The translations under genes and the position numbers were made by a program. The notes below the pieces were generated by a model. It did not search any database, had not been told where the DNA came from, and saw only the letters and a list, made by a program, of their open reading frames with translations. Shown piece after piece: positions 1 through 5,302 of a DNA stretch of 5,302 nucleotides. The first letter of the stretch is position 1, and every line of letters begins with the position of its first letter. The stretch lies in the NCBI GenBank assembly GCA_016928455.1, contig JAFGKP010000056.1:1-5302 (forward strand), given 5' to 3'. This DNA is from Methanomicrobia archaeon. Lineage in GTDB: Archaea > Halobacteriota > Syntropharchaeia > Alkanophagales > Methanospirareceae.

Positions 1-654
1 TTCAAGATCATCTTCCTCGACGAGGCTGACGCGCTCACAGATGCCGCGCAGTCCGCATTACGGCGCACCATGGAGCGCTATTCCGGCACGTGCCGGTTCA
101 TCCTCAGTTGTAACTACTCCTCGAAGATCATCGAGCCTATACAATCGCGATGCTCAGTCTACCGGTTCAAAGCGCTCTCATACGATGCTATCGCCGCACG
201 CATACGGTACATCGCGGATCAGGAAGGCTTGACGACATCTGAAGAGGTTATTCGCGCCATTAATTACGTCGCAATGGGTGATATGCGCCGCGCGGTGAAC
301 GCCGTGCAAAGCGCGGCCGTGCTCAGTAACGAGCTCAGGCCGGAGATGATCTACGAGATCACCGCGATGGCGCGGCCTGAGCAGATACGGGCGTTGATCA
401 CGCAGGCACTTGCCGGGCAATTCTTTGAGGCGCTCGAGGCGCTCGAGGCGCTGCTGGATAAAGGGATTTCAGGGGACGAGATACTGGCACAGATGCACCG
501 GCTCGTGATCGCCATGGAGATCCCCGCGCGGAAGAAGGTGGAATTGATGGATCGCATCGGCGAAGCGGACTTCCGGATTACGGAGGGCGCAAACGAACGG
601 ATTCAACTGGACGCGTTACTCGCTTCGATCTGCCTCGCAGCAGAGAGCGGTTAG
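1..654 (+). CDS. rfcS: Replication factor C small subunit, C-terminal part (5' end outside window)
   Basis: AAA+ ATPase subunit of the archaeal clamp loader, which opens the PCNA ring and loads it on primed DNA. The reading frame is open from base 1 and gives 217 residues; the family is usually about 320, so roughly the first 100, including the Walker A loop, lie upstream. Seen in the partial protein: Walker B FLDEAD at residues 5-10, the helix ALRRTMERYS, sensor 1 around FILSCNYSSKI (33-43), the SRC motif with its arginine finger at 49-51 (within IEPIQSRC), and sensor 2 GDMRRAVNAVQ at 93-103. The rest is the helical collar domain used for oligomerisation, ending in TAG at 652-654. Some archaea carry two small-subunit paralogues, and I cannot say which this would be. 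There is no frameshift or intein in the visible part. Family identity is very secure. Confidence 0.96.
   Translation, partial: FKIIFLDEADALTDAAQSALRRTMERYSGTCRFILSCNYSSKIIEPIQSRCSVYRFKALSYDAIAARIRYIADQEGLTTSEEVIRAINYVAMGDMRRAVNAVQSAAVLSNELRPEMIYEITAMARPEQIRALITQALAGQFFEALEALEALLDKGISGDEILAQMHRLVIAMEIPARKKVELMDRIGEADFRITEGANERIQLDALLASICLAAESG
427..453 (+). repeat. Three tandem copies of a 9-bp unit inside rfcS
   Basis: GAGGCGCTC occurs at 427-435 and 436-444, with GAGGCGCTG at 445-453, in frame and encoding (Glu-Ala-Leu)x3 in a helix of the collar domain. From memory of the family, this helix has about the normal length, so the repeat probably reflects codon choice in an E/A/L-rich helix and not an expansion. 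Confidence 0.6.
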
Positions 655-740
655 CTAACGTCAGATAGAGAACACAACCGGTCGTCTTGCCTGTGTTTCG
701 AATACACTGCTGCAAGCCTTGCTTCACCGGTTCTGTGCCG

Positions 741-760
741 TTGGTTTGTTTTGTTCTTTA
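741..760 (+). terminator. T-rich tract, possible rfcS transcription terminator
   Basis: Most of the bases between 741 and 760 are T, in runs broken by single G or C residues, about 90 bp after the rfcS stop. Archaeal RNA polymerase can terminate on U-rich tracts without a strong hairpin. Upstream, 672-680 (CACAACCGG) can pair with 727-737 (CCGGTTCTGTG) with a two-base bulge and a loop of about 46 nt, which is weak. The tract is visible; its function is inferred. Confidence 0.4.
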
Positions 761-777
761 TGTCAGCTCAGGCCGGG

Positions 778-790
778 GCTACTTAAATAT
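778..790 (+). promoter_or_regulatory. Candidate TATA box of the surface-protein gene (distal)
   Basis: The sequence GCTACTTAAATAT contains CTTAAATA, close to the euryarchaeal TATA consensus. A start site about 25 nt downstream would fall near 810-815 and give a leader of about 45 nt before ATG 860. The upstream BRE position is GC-rich and not a good match. The same 11 bases, GCTACTTAAAT, recur on the minus strand at 3995-3985, upstream of aroE. Confidence 0.45.
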
Positions 791-815
791 GCAAATTGAT
801 TGTATAGTAAGCATG

Positions 816-844
816 ATGTATATATATTAAAGCTGCATATACAT
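816..844 (+). promoter_or_regulatory. TATATATA box within an 8-bp inverted repeat, candidate operator
   Basis: ATGTATAT (816-823) is repeated perfectly inverted as ATATACAT (837-844), with 13 bp between and half-site centres 21 bp apart, about two helical turns. The left arm overlaps TATATATTAA (819-830), a second possible TATA box, and the right arm ends 15 bp before ATG 860. It could bind a dimeric regulator or form a small hairpin in the leader. AT-rich DNA makes chance palindromes fairly common, so the functional reading is tentative. Confidence 0.35.
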
Positions 845-859
845 TCCAGTGAGAAACGA

Positions 860-3061
860 ATGAAACGGAAAAGAAACAGCTCGACGACCTTCTGCTTTGC
901 CGTCCTTGTCGCGGTCATACTTATCGCCTGCTCGTCCACGGCAATGGCCTCGCTCATCAATCGGACCTTTACGGCCACCGGTGGCACCATTATCTACGAG
1001 GGTTGGTTCGGTGAAGAGCCAAAGCAGGAATCTGCTACTGACATCTTGACAGTGTACAGCGGTGAGAAGGTCGCATTCCAGCAGTTTATGAACGGTTCCC
1101 GCCCCGTGGTCGTTAGCGGGCCGTACACCAAGTCGGGCGAGAAATATTCGGGTGTGCCCTTCAGGAAGGAGACGCTCGATTCCGGTGCGGTATGGGACTC
1201 TGAGGGGAAGTCGCAAGAAGGTTATTTTAACGTCGAGGACGCCAATGGCGAAGGTGGCTGGTTTGAAATGATCGCGCACTCGTTCACCGTGGAACTGGTT
1301 GAGAGACGGATACAGGAGGGCACGAGTTTCCGGCTCCGCCTCCAGGGAAATGAGAAGGAGGCGGGCGTGCTGAAGCTCACGGTAATGGATTGCGACGGCT
1401 ATGCACTAACAACTGCTAACGGAACGGACGTCTACGAAATTCTCGTCACGTATGATACAACGGGCTTTGCCGGGTTCAGCAACGTCCCGGTCAGGGGCAT
1501 CCAGGTGACTGAGGAGCAGGCGCTCGAGTTCGACACCACAACACTGACGATGGACGCGGGCAAGTATCTTATCTCTTTCGAGGACTGCGCAACGGAAGCC
1601 GCGAGCACAGAAGAGATAGCGGTGGAGGAGCGGTACCTGACGGTAGCATGCGCTGAGGACGTGGTAATGGGTCACGAGATTGTCATAATAGTGACAAGCT
1701 CGTTCTATAGTGACGTGGCAACGGTGACCGTCGGCCGTGCGCCTGACGTGAGTGCGATCTGTAACGTAACGCTGGACAACGAAGGAAAGAAGAAGCTCAA
1801 GATTGCGACCGATGATTTGGACTACGGAACACATCGCATCGCGGTTGAGGTTAAGGAGCTGCAAGCCACGACCTACGTAACGATAACGCGCGCGGCAGTG
1901 GGTGTGCACGTGCCCGAGCAGGCTATGGTCGGCGATCTCGTTCCGGTTGTGGGCGATGCGACCTCTGGCACCTATGCCGTCTTCGTGATTGATGGGCGCT
2001 ATAATGGCGAAGCACACATCAGTGATGAGTTGTTTGCATGGGAGTGGGACACCCGAGGAGCGCCCATCGGCTGTCAGGAGATCGAGGTGTTCATTCTCGA
2101 TCAGTTGACTTCGTTTGAAATCGGTGACGATGTGCCCGCGACGTGGCGTGAAGAGCACGGCGTGGACGCTGCAGTAAGCATCTTCCTGCACAACCCTGCA
2201 TTCAGTATGCACGCACCAGAAGCCATTGCGGAAGGTGACGCTCTCTTCGTTTACGGCACCGCGACCGGCACTGATCACGTATATCTCGTCTTGCTCACTG
2301 CTGAGGGCGCGGTCATGTTCCCGCCGGGTGGCCGCGTACGAGCAACTCCGGTTAGTGGGGGGACGTGGGAGGAACAGCTTCATGATCTCAAGAGCGGGCG
2401 TTACAAACTGCTCGGACTGCACCGTGGTAAAGAGGGGACTACAGAAGCTATAGAGAACGGCACATGGATAGTATGCGGACCCGATAAGACCGCACCGCAA
2501 CGGCTCGCCATAATCGAGCATGCCCTGAGCGCAGCGGGCAGTGACGACCTTTATGCCGTTGCCGCGCTCACGGTCTCCAGTCCCTGGGTCTCGTTGACCG
2601 CGCCAGCAGAGAGCGAACACGATGAAACGCTCACGATTACGGCGGAAACGAACGTCAGAGACGGTGAACGAGCATTCATATCGCTCTCCTCGGGCTCTGA
2701 ACTCATCATCGAGACTGCGACACGGGTGGCAAACGGCGCCGTGCAGGCGTGTATTGACTGCCGCGGGCTCCCGTCCGCCACCTATACGGTGCGCGTCGAT
2801 ATCGGCGGGAGGGCATCTGATGAGATCGAAATTCAGCTCGGGGGACGTCCTGAGAACGTGAGCAGCACTGAGGAGCTGCTAACACCGGCATCTGAACTGC
2901 AACCCACACCGGAATCAGCCGAAGCTGTGGTTGAAGATGTACGTGTCCCGGAAGAGCAAGTAGAAGAAGAGCGAGCACTGTACGTGCACGATAGCCCGTG
3001 GATCGCGGCAATCGCGCTATTCCTGGCGCTTTCTCACAGACGTGTCAGAAAACGAGTATGA
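860..3061 (+). CDS. Secreted S-layer-like surface protein, DUF3821-type architecture
   Basis: A 733-residue exported protein, probably part of or attached to the cell envelope; no enzymatic motif was seen. Residues 1-30 are a signal peptide: KRKR, a hydrophobic core, then AMA|S. LIAC (21-24) also fits a lipobox. Residues 31-250 resemble DUF3821 (GGTIIYEGWFGEE near 41-53, EGTSFRLRLQGN near 153-164). Four beta-sandwich-like units follow (about 258-345, 346-417, 448-525, 576-660). The stretch SDDLYAVAALTVSSPWVSL before the last is typical, from memory, of methanogen S-layer-like proteins. The protein ends with an acidic Pro/Thr linker (662-710), a short hydrophobic segment (714-725) and HRRVRKRV. 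It has six N-glycosylation sequons (N34, 78, 187, 302, 533, 666) and eight cysteines after the signal peptide. An upstream in-frame TTG at 800 is rejected because it puts 20 polar residues before the signal peptide and overlaps the promoter. The TGA stop is 45 bp from the convergent aroE. Confidence 0.85.
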   Translation: MKRKRNSSTTFCFAVLVAVILIACSSTAMASLINRTFTATGGTIIYEGWFGEEPKQESATDILTVYSGEKVAFQQFMNGSRPVVVSGPYTKSGEKYSGVPFRKETLDSGAVWDSEGKSQEGYFNVEDANGEGGWFEMIAHSFTVELVERRIQEGTSFRLRLQGNEKEAGVLKLTVMDCDGYALTTANGTDVYEILVTYDTTGFAGFSNVPVRGIQVTEEQALEFDTTTLTMDAGKYLISFEDCATEAASTEEIAVEERYLTVACAEDVVMGHEIVIIVTSSFYSDVATVTVGRAPDVSAICNVTLDNEGKKKLKIATDDLDYGTHRIAVEVKELQATTYVTITRAAVGVHVPEQAMVGDLVPVVGDATSGTYAVFVIDGRYNGEAHISDELFAWEWDTRGAPIGCQEIEVFILDQLTSFEIGDDVPATWREEHGVDAAVSIFLHNPAFSMHAPEAIAEGDALFVYGTATGTDHVYLVLLTAEGAVMFPPGGRVRATPVSGGTWEEQLHDLKSGRYKLLGLHRGKEGTTEAIENGTWIVCGPDKTAPQRLAIIEHALSAAGSDDLYAVAALTVSSPWVSLTAPAESEHDETLTITAETNVRDGERAFISLSSGSELIIETATRVANGAVQACIDCRGLPSATYTVRVDIGGRASDEIEIQLGGRPENVSSTEELLTPASELQPTPESAEAVVEDVRVPEEQVEEERALYVHDSPWIAAIALFLALSHRRVRKRV

Positions 3062-3106
3062 TGATCACCCGCCGATTCACAGATCGCTGGAGCGCTCGCG
3101 CGAAGT

Positions 3107-3937
3107 TCAGGGCCCACGCTGGAGCGCGTCGAGCACTGCCTGCTCCATCACATCGAGCGGGGGCTCGCGTTTTGTCCATATCCTGAATGCCGCCGCACCC
3201 TGATAGACGAGCATCTTCACACCGTTGATGCACGTATGGACGCCGGCGCGTCGAGCCTCCGCGAGTAACTTCGTCTCGATCGGATTGTAAACGATATCGA
3301 AAACCACGAGCTCGGGCCTGAGCATATCCGCCGTTACCAGGGTTTCTTCCGCACGCGGGTGCATACCGATCGACGTGGTGTTGATCAGGACGTCTGTAGT
3401 TGTAAGATGCGCTTTGAGCTCGGCGCCCAGACCAATGGCGTGCACGTTCGTGAGCCGGGCCGCTACCTGAGCAGCGCGCGCTACCGTACGGTTTGCGAGC
3501 GTTACGAACGCACCTTCACGGTCAAGGTAAAATGTAATCGCCCTCGCTGCACCGCCTGCACCGAGTATAAGCACTCTTTTGCCGGTTAAATCACCCACCC
3601 GCTCTTGTAAGGCTTGTATCGCGCCAAGTCCATCGGTGTTGTAGCCCATCGGCGTCCCGGTGCTGAAATCAACAGTGTTGATCGCGCCGATTTGGCGTGC
3701 GAGCTTATCAGGTTCTACGAACAGAAGCGCATCTTCCTTCAACGGTATCGTGACGTTAAGCCCCGCGATGCCGAGGCTCTTCGCACCACGTATCGCACCC
3801 TCGAGCTCCTCGCGGGGCACGCGGAAAGCAAGGTAAAGAGCATCCATACCGAGCCGCGTAAAGGCCGCGTTCTGCATCACCGGAGAGAGACTGTGCGCGA
3901 CGGGGTCGCCGAGGATGCCGTAGACCTGTTTCACCAT
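3107..3937 (-). CDS. aroE: Shikimate 5-dehydrogenase
   Basis: Reduces 3-dehydroshikimate to shikimate with NADPH, in the cytoplasm, as a step of the shikimate pathway to aromatic amino acids. The 276-residue length is normal for AroE. Motifs seen: HSLSPVMQN (15-23), whose serines bind shikimate; NVTIPLK (61-67) with the catalytic lysine K67; N87; NTDG (100-103) with the catalytic D102; the Rossmann loop GAGGAA (126-131); NRT (149-151), typical of NADP preference; NTTSIGM (186-192); and Q246 in VYQGAAAF for substrate binding. It is complete with no missing key residue, so it should be active. The ATG at 3937-3935 gives the usual short N-terminus before the first strand (VYGILGDP); no clear Shine-Dalgarno precedes it, so a short leader or leaderless message is possible. 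It converges on the surface-protein gene and diverges from fwdD, so it is a single-gene unit within this window. Confidence 0.97.
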   Translation of the reverse strand: MVKQVYGILGDPVAHSLSPVMQNAAFTRLGMDALYLAFRVPREELEGAIRGAKSLGIAGLNVTIPLKEDALLFVEPDKLARQIGAINTVDFSTGTPMGYNTDGLGAIQALQERVGDLTGKRVLILGAGGAARAITFYLDREGAFVTLANRTVARAAQVAARLTNVHAIGLGAELKAHLTTTDVLINTTSIGMHPRAEETLVTADMLRPELVVFDIVYNPIETKLLAEARRAGVHTCINGVKMLVYQGAAAFRIWTKREPPLDVMEQAVLDALQRGP

Positions 3938-3978
3938 CGTGTTGTACTATAGCGTAGCACGGTTCGCGTTAAAAACCA

Positions 3979-3996
3979 CAAAAAATTTAAGTAGCA
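3979..3996. promoter_or_regulatory. Divergent promoter region between aroE and fwdD, shared TATA-like core
   Basis: On the + strand, an A-rich stretch (3979-3985, BRE-like) precedes ATTTAAGT (3985-3992). A start about 25 nt downstream would be near 4013, just ahead of the fwdD Shine-Dalgarno. On the minus strand the same bases read GCTACTTAAAT and would place an aroE start near 3962, a leader of about 25 nt. The A-rich BRE favours the fwdD direction. Other AT-rich boxes (3967-3976, 4000-4008) could serve aroE instead. Start sites are predicted, not seen. Confidence 0.45.
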
Positions 3997-4014
3997 GAGT
4001 ATAAAATTCAAAGC

Positions 4015-4020
4015 AGGAGG
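4015..4020 (+). promoter_or_regulatory. Strong ribosome binding site of fwdD
   Basis: AGGAGG lies 4 nt before ATG 4025. It is a full match to the 16S anti-Shine-Dalgarno and fixes the fwdD start. Confidence 0.85.
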
Positions 4021-4024
4021 AAAA

Positions 4025-4408
4025 ATGGAGGGAATTAGTGTTAACCTGATTAGTGGGAGAACGGCCGTGCAGGGCCAGAACCTGGACAGCAAACTTTCGG
4101 ACGAGTACTTTGGAGAAGTTGCTCGCTGCGATCTGAACGGTGCGGACATGGAGAAACTCGGGGTTGCCAAAGATGACCGGGTGAAAGTCACGTCTGCCTA
4201 TGGACAGGTGGTGGTCAGAGTGGACCAGGACGACGGGGTTCTCGCGGGTATGGCCTTCATTCCCATGGGACCCTGGTGTAACGCGGTGGTTGATGGTGAT
4301 ACGAATGGAAACGGCATGCCATCGTTCAAGGGGATCGACGCAACGGTGGAGAAGACGACAGAACCGATATTGTCGGTAGCGGAACTGATGCGGACGTATA
4401 TGGCCTAA
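4025..4408 (+). CDS. fwdD: Formylmethanofuran dehydrogenase subunit D
   Basis: A 127-residue subunit that, with FwdB, makes up the molybdopterin-dinucleotide-binding catalytic part of formylmethanofuran dehydrogenase. The complex reduces CO2 to formyl-methanofuran with reduced ferredoxin, or the reverse in methane and alkane oxidisers. It corresponds to the C-terminal beta-barrel domain of the molybdopterin oxidoreductase fold. Conserved family features seen: LISGRTAVQG (8-17), KLSDEYFGEVA (23-33), LGVAKDDRVKV (45-55), FIPMGPWCNAVV (78-89), and GMPSFKG (97-103). Length is normal. Position 85 is Cys where, from memory, Ala is more usual (GPWAN). The gene is first in an operon with fwdB, 19 bp downstream. 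Tungsten (fwd) and molybdenum (fmd) isoforms cannot be told apart from sequence here, so the symbol is by family. Confidence 0.93.
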   Translation: MEGISVNLISGRTAVQGQNLDSKLSDEYFGEVARCDLNGADMEKLGVAKDDRVKVTSAYGQVVVRVDQDDGVLAGMAFIPMGPWCNAVVDGDTNGNGMPSFKGIDATVEKTTEPILSVAELMRTYMA

Positions 4409-4409
4409 A

Positions 4410-4416
4410 GGAGGAG
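4410..4416 (+). promoter_or_regulatory. Ribosome binding site of fwdB
   Basis: GGAGGAG begins two bases after the fwdD stop and lies 11 nt before ATG 4428, a slightly long spacing. An in-frame GTG at 4416-4418 would touch the site itself, which argues for the ATG as start and an N-terminus of MAEITDVVCSLCG. Confidence 0.7.
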
Positions 4417-4427
4417 TGGTAAAAAAA

Positions 4428-5302
4428 ATGGCGGAAATAACCGATGTTGTATGCTCACTCTGTGGGTGTGTATGCGATGATATCGTGCTGGAAGTGGAGA
4501 ATAACGAAGTTGTTAAGGTGAAACGTGGCGCGTGCTCGGTGGGCAAGGCCAAGTTGCTCGGGCACCACCGGATCCCCCACCCGATGATCAGGGAGAACGG
4601 TCAGCTGAAAGAGATCTCGTACGATGAAGCAATTAAGAAATCGGCGGAGATACTGTACAAGTCGCGTCGCCCGCTTATGTACGGCTGGAGTTCTACAGTC
4701 TGCGAAGCGGATAAGGTGGGTGTGCTGCTAGCCGAGGAGCTCGGTGCGGTGATCGATAACACGGCCTCGGTCTGTCACGGGCCTTCGGTGCTGGCGATCC
4801 AGGATGTGGGGCTGCCCTCGTGCACACTCGGCGAGGTGAAGAACCGGGCGGATGTCATTATCTACTGGGGGGCGAACCCCGCCTACGCGCATGCGAACCA
4901 TATGAAGCGCTACTCGTACGTCTCAAAGGGCTTCTGGACTCAAGAGGGCAAGAAGGACAAGAAACTGGTGATCGTGGATCCGCGGAAGACGATGACGGCG
5001 AAGATGGCGGACGTCTTCGTCCAGATCAAGCAGGGCTACGATTATCCCGTCTTCTCTGCGCTTCGTGCGATCCTGCGAGGCCATGCAGACATCGTGCCCG
5101 ATGAGGTTGGTGGTGTCCCCAAGGCGCAACTGCTGGAAATTGCCGAGATGGTTAAGGGTGCAAAATTCGTGATGACCTTCTTCGGTATGGGCGTGACGCA
5201 CACCGGCGCGCGACACAACAATATTGTGAACGCAATCCAATTCACGCGCGCGGCACACCTGCATACCAAGGCGAGCATCATGCCGCTCCGCGGCCATTAC
5301 AA
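4428..5302 (+). CDS. fwdB: Formylmethanofuran dehydrogenase subunit B, N-terminal part (3' end outside window)
   Basis: Catalytic subunit carrying the tungsto- or molybdopterin centre that interconverts CO2 and formate; the formate then passes to the FwdA subunit for transfer to methanofuran. The frame stays open from ATG 4428 to the window end, giving 291 residues; the family is about 430, so about one third is missing. Residues 9, 12, 16 and 36 form the C-X2-C-X3-C-X19-C motif for a [4Fe-4S] cluster (VVCSLCGCVCDD). C116 in NTASVCHGPS is the presumed metal ligand, equivalent to Cys118 of the Methanothermobacter wolfei enzyme. VIIYWGANPAYAHANH (142-157) and VIVDPRKT (181-188) are molybdopterin-oxidoreductase-fold segments. 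It is co-transcribed with fwdD; fwdA and fwdC would be expected downstream but are not visible. Fwd or Fmd isoform is undecided. Confidence 0.95.
   Translation, partial: MAEITDVVCSLCGCVCDDIVLEVENNEVVKVKRGACSVGKAKLLGHHRIPHPMIRENGQLKEISYDEAIKKSAEILYKSRRPLMYGWSSTVCEADKVGVLLAEELGAVIDNTASVCHGPSVLAIQDVGLPSCTLGEVKNRADVIIYWGANPAYAHANHMKRYSYVSKGFWTQEGKKDKKLVIVDPRKTMTAKMADVFVQIKQGYDYPVFSALRAILRGHADIVPDEVGGVPKAQLLEIAEMVKGAKFVMTFFGMGVTHTGARHNNIVNAIQFTRAAHLHTKASIMPLRGHY
4773..4775 (+). other. Codon of the presumed W/Mo-ligating cysteine in FwdB
   Basis: The codon is TGT (Cys116), not TGA. Some methanogens encode selenocysteine at this site. This copy is therefore the cysteine form and needs no selenocysteine insertion. 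The assignment rests on alignment by eye of the NTASVCHG motif. Confidence 0.8.

Noticed and set aside
692..708. A tRNA T-arm-like hairpin, GTGT-TTCGAAT-ACAC
   Set aside because: The stem is only 4 bp, and no matching acceptor, D or anticodon arm is found at the right distance; the 5' half would run into rfcS.
1406..2620. A 404-codon open frame on the minus strand opposite the surface-protein gene
   Set aside because: Its codons are in exact register with the sense codons, so it stays open simply because the sense gene avoids TTA, CTA and TCA there. The translation is rich in Cys, His and Arg and matches no family I know, whereas the sense product has a signal peptide and domain structure.
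3062..3106. A terminator or small gene in the 45-bp convergent gap
   Set aside because: It contains only a few short self-complementary GC-rich bits (such as AGCGCT) and no T tract on either strand, so there is no support for a defined element.
3614..3952. A 112-codon + strand frame inside aroE
   Set aside because: It is the mirror frame of aroE in the same codon register, and the aroE motifs are unambiguous on the minus strand.
4000..4008. TATAAAATT as the TATA box of fwdD
   Set aside because: A start about 25 nt downstream would fall at or after ATG 4025 and exclude the strong AGGAGG site at 4015-4020.
3947..4552. A 201-codon open frame on the minus strand across fwdD and the start of fwdB
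   Set aside because: It lies antisense to two strongly recognised genes, with fwdD in the same codon register, and its product is low-complexity and His/Thr/Ser-rich.
1..5302. Mobile element, CRISPR, defence or other novel multi-gene system
   Set aside because: There are no transposase, integrase, repeat-spacer or terminal-repeat signals, and the genes are mostly housekeeping with ordinary, similar codon use.

Overview
The window looks like a piece of a chromosome from a methane-cycling euryarchaeon. Three things point there. It has an archaeal clamp-loader small subunit. It has subunits D and B of the tungsten/molybdenum formylmethanofuran dehydrogenase, a C1 enzyme typical of methanogens, anaerobic methane or alkane oxidisers and Archaeoglobi. 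It also has a large secreted surface protein whose layout resembles the DUF3821-type S-layer-like proteins of Methanomicrobia and ANME-1-like archaea. Start regions carry TTAAATA/TATATA-like boxes and, in the fwd operon, strong Shine-Dalgarno sequences. The genus cannot be told from the sequence alone.

Layout. Bases 1-654 hold the C-terminal two thirds of replication factor C small subunit (rfcS, + strand), cut by the window edge. Bases 655-859 are non-coding: a T-rich stretch that could end rfcS transcription, then an AT-rich promoter region with two possible TATA boxes and an 8-bp inverted repeat. Bases 860-3061 encode a 733-residue exported protein with a signal peptide, an N-terminal DUF3821-like region, about four beta-sandwich-like repeats, an acidic Pro/Thr linker and a C-terminal anchor. 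Bases 3107-3937 (- strand, convergent) encode a complete shikimate dehydrogenase (aroE). An 87-bp divergent intergenic region follows, then fwdD (4025-4408) and fwdB (4428 to the window end), which form an operon.

How the genes relate. Only fwdD and fwdB clearly work together, on CO2 reduction to (or oxidation from) formyl-methanofuran; FwdB carries an [4Fe-4S] Cys motif and a cysteine, not selenocysteine, at the presumed metal-ligand position. rfcS (DNA replication), the surface protein and aroE (aromatic amino acid synthesis) are separately promoted neighbours with no evident shared function. I found no mobile element, CRISPR array, tRNA or rRNA. No new multi-gene system is evident. The most open questions are the surface protein, its anchor type and its control region.
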